NCBI RefSeq assembly: GCF_050496765.1
Contig: NZ_JBNWEO010000018.1
Coordinates: 1 to 64,000, forward strand
Source of the DNA: JAEVLT01 sp050496765
Lineage (GTDB): Bacteria > Bacillota > Bacilli > Bacillales > Cytobacillaceae
Reading direction: 5' to 3'
Length of the DNA: 64,000 nt
In this document: in pieces, positions 44,657 to 53,425 of the stretch
Layout: every line of letters begins with the position of its first letter
Numbering within the stretch: the first letter of the stretch is position 1
Program-made: the position numbers and the translations under genes
The notes under the pieces: generated by a model
The model's input: the letters and a program-made list of their open reading frames with translations, nothing else
Database searches by the model: none
Told to the model about the DNA's origin: nothing

Positions 44657-45778
44657 ATGATGACAGTTACACGTGGTCTCGAAGGGGTAGTGGCAACTGC
44701 TTCCTCCATTAGCTCCATCATTGATGATACGCTGACATATGTTGGCTACAACATTGATGATTTAGCGGAGAATGCTAGTTTTGAAGAAGTAATCTATTTG
44801 CTATGGCATCGTAAATTGCCAACAGAGCCTGAGTTAAATGAATTAATAAAACAATTGTCTGAAAATGCAGCACTGCCGCCTGAAATCGTGGAGCAATTTA
44901 AGCTGATACCGATTCAAAAGGTTCATCCAATGGCTGTCCTCCGCACGGTTGTATCTTCGCTCAGCCTTTATGATGATGAGGCTGACTTGATGGATGCAGA
45001 GGCGAACGATCGAAAAGCAATCCGTCTTCAGGCGAAAATGCCATCCATCGTGGCTGCGTTCGCGAGAATCCGCAAAGGACTCGAACCAATTGCTCCTAGA
45101 AAGGACTTAGGCTTTGCAGCGAATTTCCTTTATATGTTAACTGGTAAAGAACCGGAGCCGATCGCAGTAGAAGCAATGAATAAGGCACTTGTTTTGCATG
45201 CAGACCATGAATTGAACGCTTCTACCTTTACAGCACGCGTATGTGTTGCGACGCTTTCCGATGTTTATTCAGGCATCACAGCAGCCATTGGGGCATTAAA
45301 AGGTCCATTGCATGGCGGAGCGAATGAGGCCGTAATGAAAATGCTTACCGAAATCGGCTCAGTTGAAAATGTAGAACCATATGTCCGCAAAAAACTCGAT
45401 AATAAAGAAAAAATCATGGGATTTGGCCACCGGGTTTACCGGCAAGGAGATCCGCGTGCGAAACATTTGCGCAGCATGTCCCAAAAATTGACCGAATTGA
45501 CAGGTGAACCGCATTGGTACGAGATGTCGATAAAAATTGAAAATATGGTAACAGGAGAAAAGAAACTTCCGCCAAACGTAGATTTCTATTCTGCGTCTGT
45601 CTATCATAGCTTGGGAATTGACCATGACTTATTTACGCCAATATTCGCCGTCAGCCGGGTATCAGGCTGGCTTGCGCATATTTTGGAGCAATATGAAAAC
45701 AACCGCCTGATCCGTCCTCGTGCAGAGTATACGGGACCTGGAATGCAGCAGTATACACCAATTTGGCAGCGCGGGTAA
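44657..45778 (+). CDS. citZ: Citrate synthase
   Basis: This 373-aa enzyme condenses oxaloacetate and acetyl-CoA. The catalytic residues lie in GPLHGGANEAV, GFGHRVYRQGDPRAK and DFYSASVYHSLGI (His, His and Asp). The ATG is doubled (44657 and 44660) behind AAGGAGAGGG. It heads the citZ-icd-mdh cluster. It has a long untranslated leader and a partial cre, which suggests carbon control. Confidence 0.96.
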   Translation: MMTVTRGLEGVVATASSISSIIDDTLTYVGYNIDDLAENASFEEVIYLLWHRKLPTEPELNELIKQLSENAALPPEIVEQFKLIPIQKVHPMAVLRTVVSSLSLYDDEADLMDAEANDRKAIRLQAKMPSIVAAFARIRKGLEPIAPRKDLGFAANFLYMLTGKEPEPIAVEAMNKALVLHADHELNASTFTARVCVATLSDVYSGITAAIGALKGPLHGGANEAVMKMLTEIGSVENVEPYVRKKLDNKEKIMGFGHRVYRQGDPRAKHLRSMSQKLTELTGEPHWYEMSIKIENMVTGEKKLPPNVDFYSASVYHSLGIDHDLFTPIFAVSRVSGWLAHILEQYENNRLIRPRAEYTGPGMQQYTPIWQRG

Positions 45779-45832
45779 GGCAGGCAAAAGGTTTACAATT
45801 GATTAAAAAATTGGTTTAATTATGAATGTTGA

Positions 45833-45862
45833 AAAGGTTAGAGGGCGAGCCTTCTAACCTTT
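45833..45862 (+). other. Stem-loop between citZ and icd
   Basis: AAAGGTTAGA (45833-45842) pairs perfectly with 45853-45862 around a G/C-rich loop. No T-run follows, so it may tune the citZ-icd transcript ratio rather than terminate fully. Confidence 0.5.
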
Positions 45863-45915
45863 GATTCGGCATAGAAAAGCAGTTTGGTTTTTTACATACT
45901 TAGGAGGGGAATTCA

Positions 45916-47184
45916 ATGCAAGGAGAAAAAATCACAGTTAAAGACGGAGTACTAAATGTACCAAACAATCCAATCATTCCATTTATTGAAGGGGACGGTA
46001 CAGGTCCTGATATTTGGGCAGCATCCTACCGCGTATTGGATGCGGCAGTAGAAAAAGCTTACAAGGGTGAGAGGAAGATTGTTTGGAAGGAAGTTTTTGC
46101 CGGGGAAAAAGCTTTCAATCAAACAGGCGAATGGCTCCCGCAAGAAACGCTTGATATGATCAATGAATATTTAATTGCCATTAAAGGTCCATTAACCACT
46201 CCGGTGGGCGGCGGTATCCGTTCTTTAAATGTTGCCCTTCGCCAGGAGTTGGATTTGTTTGTATGCCTGCGTCCAGTCAGATGGTTTGAAGGGGTTCCTT
46301 CGCCGGTAAAACGTCCGCAGGATACAGATATGGTTATTTTCCGGGAAAATACGGAAGATATTTATGCCGGTATCGAGTATGCAAAAGGTACGGAAGAAGC
46401 GAAAAAAGTAATTGATTTCCTCCAAAATGAAATGGGTGTAACCAAGATTCGCTTCCCTGAAACATCCGGGATTGGAATCAAACCCATTTCACAGGAAGGG
46501 ACATCACGGCTTGTCCGCGCTGCGATTAACTACGCAATTAAAGAGGGGCGCAAATCCCTTACAATCGTCCATAAAGGCAATATCATGAAGTATACAGAAG
46601 GGGCCTTTAAAAATTGGGGCTATGAGCTTGCGGAAAAAGAATTTGGCGATAAAGTCTTTACATGGGCACAGTATGACCGCATCAAAGCGGAACAGGGGGC
46701 AGAAGCTGCAAATAAAGCTCAGGCTGATGCTGAAGCAGCAGGAAAAATCATTGTAAAAGATGCAATCGCAGATATTTTCTTACAGCAAATTTTGACAAGA
46801 CCGCGCGAATTTGACGTTGTTGCAACGATGAATCTGAACGGAGACTATATTTCTGACGCTCTTGCTGCCCAAGTTGGCGGAATTGGAATTGCGCCGGGAG
46901 CAAATATTAACTATGAAACTGGTCATGCAATTTTTGAAGCAACGCACGGTACTGCACCAAAATATGCCGGCCTTGATAAGGTAAACCCTTCATCCGTTAT
47001 CTTATCCGGTGTGCTGATGCTTGAGCATTTGGGCTGGAATGAGGCTGCAAACCTGATTGTCAAATCAATGGAGAAAACAATTGCCTCCAAAGTTGTAACG
47101 TATGATTTTGCAAGATTAATGGATGGGGCAACCGAAGTGAAGACATCGGAGTTTGGCGATGAATTAATTAAAAACATGGACTAA
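45916..47184 (+). CDS. icd: NADP-dependent isocitrate dehydrogenase
   Basis: This 422-aa enzyme oxidises isocitrate to 2-oxoglutarate. The substrate serine lies in GGGIRSLNVALRQ, and REN-containing VIFRENTEDIYAGIE and NLNGDYISD bind metal and substrate. The length is that of B. subtilis Icd. AGGAGGGG precedes the ATG. It is the second gene of the citZ cluster and has a hairpin on each side. Confidence 0.96.
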   Translation: MQGEKITVKDGVLNVPNNPIIPFIEGDGTGPDIWAASYRVLDAAVEKAYKGERKIVWKEVFAGEKAFNQTGEWLPQETLDMINEYLIAIKGPLTTPVGGGIRSLNVALRQELDLFVCLRPVRWFEGVPSPVKRPQDTDMVIFRENTEDIYAGIEYAKGTEEAKKVIDFLQNEMGVTKIRFPETSGIGIKPISQEGTSRLVRAAINYAIKEGRKSLTIVHKGNIMKYTEGAFKNWGYELAEKEFGDKVFTWAQYDRIKAEQGAEAANKAQADAEAAGKIIVKDAIADIFLQQILTRPREFDVVATMNLNGDYISDALAAQVGGIGIAPGANINYETGHAIFEATHGTAPKYAGLDKVNPSSVILSGVLMLEHLGWNEAANLIVKSMEKTIASKVVTYDFARLMDGATEVKTSEFGDELIKNMD

Positions 47185-47197
47185 GATTCGCATGCAG

Positions 47198-47220
47198 GGC
47201 TGCTTTTTAGAGCAGCCTTC
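47198..47220 (+). terminator. Terminator-like hairpin after icd
   Basis: GGCTGCT (47198-47204) pairs with AGCAGCC (47211-47217), followed by TTCC. The weak T-run may allow read-through to mdh. Confidence 0.55.
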
Positions 47221-47235
47221 CATAAGGTGAAACTT

Positions 47236-47373
47236 CAATCAGTGGGGGTTTTCTTCCATCCCCCACTGATTGTTAGTTGAACCAATCCGGTTTTTACGAG
47301 CAGTTCCCCCACCTATGCATCTTCGATTTCTCCTACCCTTGAGGTGGGGCTTACTGCCCGTTAATGCGGGATA
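47236..47373 (+). repeat. Three-hairpin structured intergenic element
   Basis: Stem 1: CAATCAGTGGGGG (47236-47248) with 47260-47272, a perfect 13 bp. Stem 2: CCCCACCT (47307-47314) with AGGTGGGG (47342-47349). Stem 3: CCCG (47357-47360) with CGGG (47367-47370). The first arm recurs after gapB (62732-62747). The architecture suggests a dispersed repeat or small structured RNA, possibly a transposon end. Confidence 0.55.
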
Positions 47374-47429
47374 GATTTGCTTAGTAAAAAATACCAAGCA
47401 GCAAATAATGCGAAAAGGGGAAATGAATC

Positions 47430-48368
47430 ATGTCATTAAATCGGAAGAAGATTTCGGTCATCGGCGGAGGTTTTACAGGAGCTACTACTGCATTTTTACT
47501 TGCACAAAAAGAACTTGGAGATGTCGTTTTAGTGGATATTCCGCAAATGGAAAATCCGACAAAAGGAAAAGCGTTGGATATGCTTGAAGCAAGCCCTGTT
47601 CAAGGATTTGATGCAAGCATTATCGGGACTTCCAATTACGAGGACACAAAGGATTCCGATATTGTCATCATTACCGCTGGGATTGCCCGCAAACCAGGTA
47701 TGAGCCGCGATGATCTTGTTCAAACAAACCAAAAAGTAATGGTTGCAGTGACAAAAGAAATCGTCAAGTATTCTCCAAACTGCCACATTATTGTTTTGAC
47801 TAATCCTGTTGACGCTATGACATATACCGTTTACAAAGAATCAGGTTTTCCGAAAAACCGGGTAATCGGTCAATCCGGTGTCCTTGATACTGCAAGATTC
47901 CGAACTTTTATCGCCCAAGAATTAAATCTATCTGTGAAGGATGTTACCGGTTTTGTTTTGGGCGGTCACGGCGATGACATGGTTCCGCTTGTTCGCTATT
48001 CGTATGCTGGCGGTATTCCGCTTGAAACCCTTATACCAAAAGAGCGTTTGGACGCCATTGTCGAACGAACCAGAAAGGGCGGCGGCGAGATCGTTAATTT
48101 GCTTGGAAACGGAAGTGCTTACTACGCTCCGGCAGCATCCCTTGTTGAAATGGCAGAGGCTATTTTAAAAGACCAGCGCCGTGTACTTCCAACAATCGCT
48201 TACTTGGAGGGCGAGTATGGGTATGAGGGAATTTATCTCGGAGTGCCAACGATTCTTGGGACAAACGGAATTGAAAAGGTTATCGAGCTGGAACTGACTG
48301 AAGAAGAAAAAGCAGCTTTGGATAAATCTGCGCAATCTGTTCGCGGTGTTATGGCAGTTTTAGCATAA
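47430..48368 (+). CDS. mdh: Malate dehydrogenase
   Basis: This 312-aa LDH-like enzyme oxidises malate to oxaloacetate with NAD. The dinucleotide motif is GGGFTGATTAF near residue 12. Substrate arginines are in ARKPGMSRDDL, and the catalytic histidine in GGHGDDMVPL. The malate-type loop confirms MDH rather than lactate dehydrogenase. AAAAGGGG precedes the ATG. It ends the citZ-icd-mdh cluster with a strong terminator. Confidence 0.96.
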   Translation: MSLNRKKISVIGGGFTGATTAFLLAQKELGDVVLVDIPQMENPTKGKALDMLEASPVQGFDASIIGTSNYEDTKDSDIVIITAGIARKPGMSRDDLVQTNQKVMVAVTKEIVKYSPNCHIIVLTNPVDAMTYTVYKESGFPKNRVIGQSGVLDTARFRTFIAQELNLSVKDVTGFVLGGHGDDMVPLVRYSYAGGIPLETLIPKERLDAIVERTRKGGGEIVNLLGNGSAYYAPAASLVEMAEAILKDQRRVLPTIAYLEGEYGYEGIYLGVPTILGTNGIEKVIELELTEEEKAALDKSAQSVRGVMAVLA

Positions 48369-48382
48369 AAAAGTATAGTAGA

Positions 48383-48414
48383 AAAAATTCGAGGGGGCTG
48401 CCCCTCGAATTTTC
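48383..48414 (+). terminator. Terminator after mdh
   Basis: AAAATTCGAGGGG pairs with CCCCTCGAATTTT, a perfect 13-bp stem. Confidence 0.85.
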
Positions 48415-48455
48415 AGCTGATTTTGATAACGCTTACAAAGGAGGGCGCGCGATAT

Positions 48456-48932
48456 ATGGTACTTGACAAAAAACGAAAATTGGGCAGAAACATTGAAGAA
48501 ATAAGCGTAGGGGAAAAGTTGTCCATTTCAGAAAAAGTAGAGGATAAAGACTTGCTTCTTTATTTAGGGCTCTCTGATGACGCAAATCTACTTTATATCC
48601 AGCATGACTATGCCTCGCAAACCCCATACAAAAAGCCAATTGTTCCAAGCATGATGCTTGCGGGAATGATATCTTCGGCAGTATCGAAATATTTGCCGGG
48701 ACCAGGGAGCCACATTTTAGGCCAAAATATTCAATTTGTAAAACCTGTCTACCATTATTCCACGATCCACTTTTTATTAAAAGTTGTAAATGTAGATATT
48801 TCAAACCACTTGATCGAAATTGACGTCACGGCCGAAAACGACAGCTTTGAAACCGTTCTGAACGGGAGCTTGACGGTCAGCCCTCCATATCGACCAAAAG
48901 GGATGAATGGGAAAGCGCTTGAAAATTTTTAA
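48456..48932 (+). CDS. MaoC-like hotdog-fold dehydratase
   Basis: This 158-aa protein has the MaoC/hydratase-2 hotdog fold, with the pattern LLLYLGLSDDANLLYIQ and KKPIVPSMMLAGMISS. This resembles R-specific enoyl-CoA hydratases, but the substrate is unknown. AAAGGAGGG lies ten bases before the ATG at 48456; an ATG 11 codons earlier is upstream of that site. It lies between mdh and phoP, a common place for this gene in Bacillus relatives. Confidence 0.82.
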   Translation: MVLDKKRKLGRNIEEISVGEKLSISEKVEDKDLLLYLGLSDDANLLYIQHDYASQTPYKKPIVPSMMLAGMISSAVSKYLPGPGSHILGQNIQFVKPVYHYSTIHFLLKVVNVDISNHLIEIDVTAENDSFETVLNGSLTVSPPYRPKGMNGKALENF

Positions 48933-48937
48933 CACGC

Positions 48938-48968
48938 GGGAGTGTACACTGTACATTCCTTTTTTATT
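48938..48968 (+). terminator. Terminator after the MaoC-like gene
   Basis: GGAGTGTAC pairs with GTACATTCC (one G-T pair), then TTTTTT. Confidence 0.8.
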
Positions 48969-49070
48969 TTGAAAAAATGAGGACAAGTAATTATTGCGGA
49001 TTTATATTATAATGATAGTTGGTTACTTGGATAATAAATAAGGGGTATATTACAATTTGCGGAGGATTAT

Positions 49071-49787
49071 ATGAGAAATAAAGTGCTTGTTGTCGATGAT
49101 GAGCAGTCCATTGTTACATTGCTTCGCTATAACTTGGAACAGGCTGGATTTGAGGTCATAACGGCGATGGACGGAGAAGAAGGCAGACGCTTAGCTGAAA
49201 CAGAGTCTCCTGATATTATTGTATTGGATCTGATGCTTCCCAAGCTTGATGGTATGGAAGTATGCAAGCAGCTTCGTCAAAAAAAAAATATGACCCCGAT
49301 CTTAATGTTAACAGCTAAAGATGATGAGTTTGATAAAGTGCTCGGATTGGAACTCGGTGCAGATGATTATATGGTTAAACCATTCAGCCCGCGTGAAGTC
49401 AATGCAAGGGTAAAAGCTATTTTACGAAGGACACAGGTTCAGACAGAGTCAGGGCAAGAGAAGCAGGAAGAAAATGAATATTTGCAAATTGGTGATCTAA
49501 AATTGTCATCCGAACAATTTGAAGCGCATTTTAAAGATGAACTTTTGGAACTTACTCTTAAGGAATTTGAATTGCTTTTGTACTTGGCAAAAAACAAAGG
49601 CCGTGTATTGACGCGCGACCAATTGCTAAGCGCCGTTTGGAATTATGATTTTGCCGGAGATACACGAATTGTGGATGTCCATATTTCCCATTTAAGAGAA
49701 AAAATCGAAGAGGATTCAAAAAAGCCAGTTTATATTAAAACAATCAGGGGTCTTGGCTATAAGCTGGAGGAGCCTAAGGGAGAATGA
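49071..49787 (+). CDS. phoP: Phosphate response regulator PhoP
   Basis: This 238-aa OmpR-family regulator has a receiver domain (1-120) with phospho-acceptor D53 (IVLDLMLP) and a winged-helix DNA-binding domain (about 140-235, ending TIRGLGYKL). It is activated by PhoR under phosphate limitation. GGAGG precedes the ATG. The stop overlaps phoR by four bases. Confidence 0.95.
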   Translation: MRNKVLVVDDEQSIVTLLRYNLEQAGFEVITAMDGEEGRRLAETESPDIIVLDLMLPKLDGMEVCKQLRQKKNMTPILMLTAKDDEFDKVLGLELGADDYMVKPFSPREVNARVKAILRRTQVQTESGQEKQEENEYLQIGDLKLSSEQFEAHFKDELLELTLKEFELLLYLAKNKGRVLTRDQLLSAVWNYDFAGDTRIVDVHISHLREKIEEDSKKPVYIKTIRGLGYKLEEPKGE

Positions 49788-51550
49788 CAAAATTCCGTTC
49801 GCAGCTTTTTATTGCAATCATTACGTTAATTATAGCGGTTTTATTTGGTCTGGGTCTTTTGCTTGGCCAGTTGTTTAAAGGTTATTATTTACAGTCTTTT
49901 AATGAACAATTGAAGAAGGAAAGCAACCTTCTCGGTTTGTATATCACAGACCATGGGGGATTGAAATCGGTTCGTGAAGACCGTTTGCAGGAAATTGGCA
50001 AAATGCTTGATGTCCGGGTTACATTGACCGATACAAAGGGAAAAATTTTATATGATAGCGGGATTCAAAACAATACCGATAAAAACAGCCTGACGAAAAA
50101 AATTCGTGAAGTGATTGAAAATAAGCTGAACAGTACGAATAAAGTGGAAGAAGGCGACAATTATGACCTTCACTACTATTGGAAACCAATTGTAAAAGAA
50201 GGAAAAAATGAAGGGTATATTTTCTTAAGTTCTCAATCAAGTGAAATTAAAAAGGCATATCAGCAAATTTGGTGGATCTTATCGGTCAGTTTAGGAATTG
50301 CCTTACTGTTGATAACGTTTCTCGTTATCCGGATCACAAGAAGGTATACAAAGCCGATTGAATCGGCAACAAATGTTGCAATTGAACTGGCGAAAGGCAA
50401 TTACCGGGCACGTACATCTGTTGAGCGCATGGATGAAACAGGGATGCTGAATTCGGCAATTAATATTCTGGCAAGAAATCTTCAAGAAATGGTAAAAGCG
50501 CAGGAAATGCAGCAGGATCGGCTGAGCGTTTTGATTGAAAACATCGGGGCAGGTCTCATTTTGATCGACAGCCGCGGCTATATCAATTTAATCAACAAAG
50601 GGTATAAAGAAATTTTTCATGTCGACCCTTCGGATTATTTATTCCAACTTTATTATGAAGTGATTGAACAAAAGGAAGTCTGCCAGCTGGTGGAAGAAAT
50701 TTTCATTACCGAACAAAAGGTAAGCAAGCAATTGCTGTTGCCTCTTTCGATTGAAAGACGGTATTTCGATGTGTACGGGGTTCCGATTATCGGGACGAAC
50801 AACGTTTGGAAAGGTGTTTTGCTCGTTTTCCACGATATTACCGAAATCAAAAAGCTCGAGCAAATGCGCAAAGATTTTGTTGCCAATGTCTCGCATGAAT
50901 TAAAGACACCTGTTACATCGATCAAAGGATTCACTGAAACGCTTTTAGACGGGGCAATGAATGATAAAGACGCATTGGAAGCCTTTCTTTCGATTATTTT
51001 AAAAGAAAGCGACAGGCTGCAATCACTTATTCACGATCTTCTTGAACTGTCAAAAATTGAGCAGCAAGGTTTTCAATTGAATGCCCAGGAATTGGATTTA
51101 GTTGCCACACTGAATGAAATCATTACGATGGTAAAAAGCAGAGCTGAGGAGAAGGAAATTGAGCTTGTGCTTCACTGCGAAAAAAACGAGGTCATCATTC
51201 AAGGAGATATGCACCGGCTGAAACAAGTTTTTATCAATCTAATTACGAATGCGATTGCCTACACGCCCTCAGGCGGCCTTGTGGCGATTTCGCTAAAAGA
51301 ACAAGATCAGAAAGTTCAAGTGCGGGTAAAAGATACCGGCATCGGGATTGAAAAAGAAGAAATCCCAAGAATTTTCGAAAGGTTTTACCGGGTCGACCGG
51401 GCAAGAAGCCGGAATTCAGGCGGAACAGGCCTTGGGTTGGCGATTGTCAAGCACTTAGTCGAAGCGCATCACGGAACAATTAAGGTCAAAAGTGAAGTTG
51501 GAAAAGGGAGCGAGTTTATTATCACCCTTTTTCGCAAGCTGAAAAGTTAA
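49784..51550 (+). CDS. phoR: Phosphate sensor histidine kinase PhoR
   Basis: This 588-aa membrane kinase has helices at about 8-30 and 165-185 flanking an extracytoplasmic PAS-like domain, then HAMP (about 190-240), an internal PAS (about 245-355) and the kinase core. The phospho-acceptor is H371 in VSHELKTP. ATP-binding boxes are NLITNAIAYTPSGG, KDTGIGI and GGTGLGLAIVKHL. It overlaps phoP, so the two are one operon. A terminator lies about 130 bp downstream. Confidence 0.95.
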   Translation: MTKFRSQLFIAIITLIIAVLFGLGLLLGQLFKGYYLQSFNEQLKKESNLLGLYITDHGGLKSVREDRLQEIGKMLDVRVTLTDTKGKILYDSGIQNNTDKNSLTKKIREVIENKLNSTNKVEEGDNYDLHYYWKPIVKEGKNEGYIFLSSQSSEIKKAYQQIWWILSVSLGIALLLITFLVIRITRRYTKPIESATNVAIELAKGNYRARTSVERMDETGMLNSAINILARNLQEMVKAQEMQQDRLSVLIENIGAGLILIDSRGYINLINKGYKEIFHVDPSDYLFQLYYEVIEQKEVCQLVEEIFITEQKVSKQLLLPLSIERRYFDVYGVPIIGTNNVWKGVLLVFHDITEIKKLEQMRKDFVANVSHELKTPVTSIKGFTETLLDGAMNDKDALEAFLSIILKESDRLQSLIHDLLELSKIEQQGFQLNAQELDLVATLNEIITMVKSRAEEKEIELVLHCEKNEVIIQGDMHRLKQVFINLITNAIAYTPSGGLVAISLKEQDQKVQVRVKDTGIGIEKEEIPRIFERFYRVDRARSRNSGGTGLGLAIVKHLVEAHHGTIKVKSEVGKGSEFIITLFRKLKS

Positions 51551-51678
51551 TCACTGAAGGATGAAGGGCAAGTGAATTTGAAAGTTTACATTAAATTTAC
51601 ACCTGCTTTATTTTTATTTAATAGAATTGGGATATGATAATACATGAAAAGCCCTTCATCCAAGGAGCCAAACAAGAA

Positions 51679-51717
51679 AAAGGTGAAAGCCGACCCCGCT
51701 TTCGCCTTTTTCTTTTT
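51679..51717 (+). terminator. Terminator downstream of phoR
   Basis: AAGGTGAAAGC pairs with GCTTTCGCCTT, followed by TTTCTTTTTT. Confidence 0.85.
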
Positions 51718-51739
51718 TATGAATCGATTTTAATAATAA

Positions 51740-51782
51740 TGTGACATAAATCACACTGTTACCGTTTTTTTATCTTTATGAT
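51740..51782 (+). promoter_or_regulatory. Fnr-type site and promoter of the globin gene
   Basis: TGTGACATAAATCACA (51740-51755) is a perfect TGTGA-N6-TCACA site. With TATGAT (51777-51782) as -10 box the start is near 51789, placing the site centre at -41.5, the classical position for activation by Fnr/CRP regulators. Confidence 0.65.
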
Positions 51783-51812
51783 AGAATGGAAAAAGCAAAG
51801 GTGGGTGGAAAT

Positions 51813-52205
51813 ATGGAATATAATTTTAAAACACTTTATGAGGAAATTGGCGGGCAAGAGACGATTGATCAGTTAGTAAATGCGTTCTATCCCCGTGTAT
51901 ATGCTGATAAGGATTTAAGCCCGCTATTTATTGGGGACATGGAGGAAATCAAGAGAAAGCAGCGAATGTTTTTATCGCAATTTCTGGGTGGTCCCGCGCT
52001 TTATAGCCAGGAATTTGGACCGCCTGCGATGCGAGTACGGCATTTGCCTTTTGAAATAACACCGAAAAGAGCCCAGTGCTGGCTAAACTGTATGAAAGAG
52101 GCGTTTCAAGAAGTCGGCATATATGAAACACCAGCAGGAAACGCTTTTTACGATCGATTAACACAAGTAGCTGGAATTATGGTGAATAGTCCAGACAATG
52201 AATAA
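51813..52205 (+). CDS. Truncated hemoglobin (group II, YjbI-like)
   Basis: This 130-aa 2-on-2 globin has the proximal histidine H77 (MRVRHLPFEI), F25/Y26 in the B helix and W90 (AQCWLNCM), the TrpG8 of group II truncated globins. Such proteins bind O2 tightly and help handle oxygen, peroxide or NO. In B. subtilis the homologue yjbI lies elsewhere with yjbH. Here it is alone between phoR and a toxin-antitoxin pair, behind an Fnr-type site. The ATG at 51813 follows AAGGTGGGTGG. Confidence 0.93.
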   Translation: MEYNFKTLYEEIGGQETIDQLVNAFYPRVYADKDLSPLFIGDMEEIKRKQRMFLSQFLGGPALYSQEFGPPAMRVRHLPFEITPKRAQCWLNCMKEAFQEVGIYETPAGNAFYDRLTQVAGIMVNSPDNE

Positions 52206-52264
52206 AGAAAAGCCTTCCGGAAATAATAATCAAAGTTTTGTAATCAGTTTTTAAACACTCCAAC

Positions 52265-52288
52265 AAAAAGCCTATTTATAGGCTTTTT
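52265..52288 (+). terminator. Terminator after the globin gene
   Basis: AAAAAGCCTA pairs with TAGGCTTTTT around TTTA, a perfect 10-bp stem. Confidence 0.9.
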
Positions 52289-52451
52289 GTTTTACCTCAG
52301 GCCGCAATAAGGAAATGTAAATAAACTTAATTCATTTTATGCAATAAGTTTAAGACAAAGGCCATTTGTGGTATGATGAAACCAAGAACAAAGAAAAAAG
52401 TTTCCAATAAACCAGAAATTTGTATAAATCTTAAAAGAGGAGGCATATACT

Positions 52452-52835
52452 ATGGGGAACGTACTTGAGTCGGTAAAGGAGACAATACACATGGGAAAGC
52501 CTAAAAGGATTTCTGTGTCCAGCAAACGGCAAATCACCATTCCAAAAGAGTTTTATGAAGATTTAAAGATCGGTGAGGAGGTGCTGTGCCAAGTAGTGGA
52601 CGGGGCATTGGTCATAAAGCCAGTGCAAGAGGAAGTGGATTTCAGTGAATTCATCCTGCGAGACTTAATCAATGAAGGATACCAAGGGGAAGAATTGCTT
52701 CGTGAGTTTACCCATCGGAAATCACAGATCAACCCTGCACTGGGACAGATGATTGCGGAAAGCCGTGACCACATAGTCTATTCCAATACAGATGACTTCT
52801 TTGATGAATTGAATGGCGAGGCAGAGGATGAATAG
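52452..52835 (+). CDS. AbrB/SpoVT-domain antitoxin
   Basis: This 127-aa protein has a swapped-hairpin AbrB-like DNA-binding domain (about 16-60, RISVSSKRQITIPKEFYEDLKIGEEV). An acidic C-terminal tail (VDFSEFILRD, DDFFDELNGEAEDE) would neutralise the toxin. AGAGGAGGC precedes the ATG at 52452. It overlaps the downstream RelE/ParE-like gene by eight bases, the usual type II antitoxin-toxin layout. Autoregulation by the antitoxin is expected from the family. Confidence 0.87.
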   Translation: MGNVLESVKETIHMGKPKRISVSSKRQITIPKEFYEDLKIGEEVLCQVVDGALVIKPVQEEVDFSEFILRDLINEGYQGEELLREFTHRKSQINPALGQMIAESRDHIVYSNTDDFFDELNGEAEDE

Positions 52836-53172
52836 ACAGGAACCTTTACATTTTGAAATATTGCCAGGAGCAAAATCCTTTTTTAAATCAATCAGGAAAG
52901 ACAAATTGCTCCTTAAGAAATTCCAGGATGCAATCGAGGCACTCCGGCTGGATCCGACGCTGGGGGATTCGAAAAAAGGGGATTTATCCGGAGTTTCTTC
53001 CTTAGACATCCGGTATAACCGGACGAGCTATGAACTTGCGTATTTTGTGGAAGAACAGGAAAACGGGGATTTGCTATTAATCGTAATGGCTGGAACTCGG
53101 GAGAATTTTTATGATGAACTGAAAAAATACATCAAAACATCGGGAATCAAACAGCGGATCCGACGAAAATAA
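52828..53172 (+). CDS. RelE/ParE-superfamily toxin
   Basis: This 114-aa basic protein has the RelE/ParE fold pattern: FEILPGAKSFFKSIRKDKLL, then DIRYNRTSYELAYFV and LLLIVMAGTRENFYDELKKY near the end. RelE-type toxins cut mRNA on the ribosome and ParE-type toxins inhibit gyrase; the sequence does not settle which. The ATG at 52828 lies inside the antitoxin gene behind GCAGAGG. A hairpin terminator follows. Confidence 0.83.
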   Translation: MNRQEPLHFEILPGAKSFFKSIRKDKLLLKKFQDAIEALRLDPTLGDSKKGDLSGVSSLDIRYNRTSYELAYFVEEQENGDLLLIVMAGTRENFYDELKKYIKTSGIKQRIRRK

Positions 53173-53183
53173 AATTTTAACAG

Positions 53184-53208
53184 GAGCAATCCGATAAGAC
53201 TTGCTCTT
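53184..53208 (+). terminator. Terminator after the toxin gene
   Basis: GAGCAA (53184-53189) pairs with TTGCTC (53201-53206), then TTGTTTTG. Confidence 0.65.
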
Positions 53209-53224
53209 GTTTTGTTCATTTGAT

Positions 53225-53425
53225 TTATTTCATTTTCTTATAATGTCTTGTATTTGATAATTGAATTTTGAGCCGCTTGGAACTTTTGAACTGGAAAATC
53301 CACCATAAAGCTGTCAAAATGACAACTCCGACTATTAGGATTGCATATAATAATAGCATCAATCGCAAGCATCCTTCATATGAAACATCAAAACCTGTGA
53401 AATGCTGTACCTTATCCATAAGCAC
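53225..53425 (-). CDS. Possible small membrane protein, 66 aa
   Basis: This is a 66-codon minus-strand frame with one strong membrane helix (about 21-44, LMLLLYAILIVGVVILTALWW) and a basic tail. It starts at a GTG about 11 bases after AGAGG. The helix-plus-basic-tail look is protein-like, and the frame is convergent with the toxin gene. I recognise no homologue. It could be a chance frame. Confidence 0.4.
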   Translation of the reverse strand: MLMDKVQHFTGFDVSYEGCLRLMLLLYAILIVGVVILTALWWIFQFKSSKRLKIQLSNTRHYKKMK

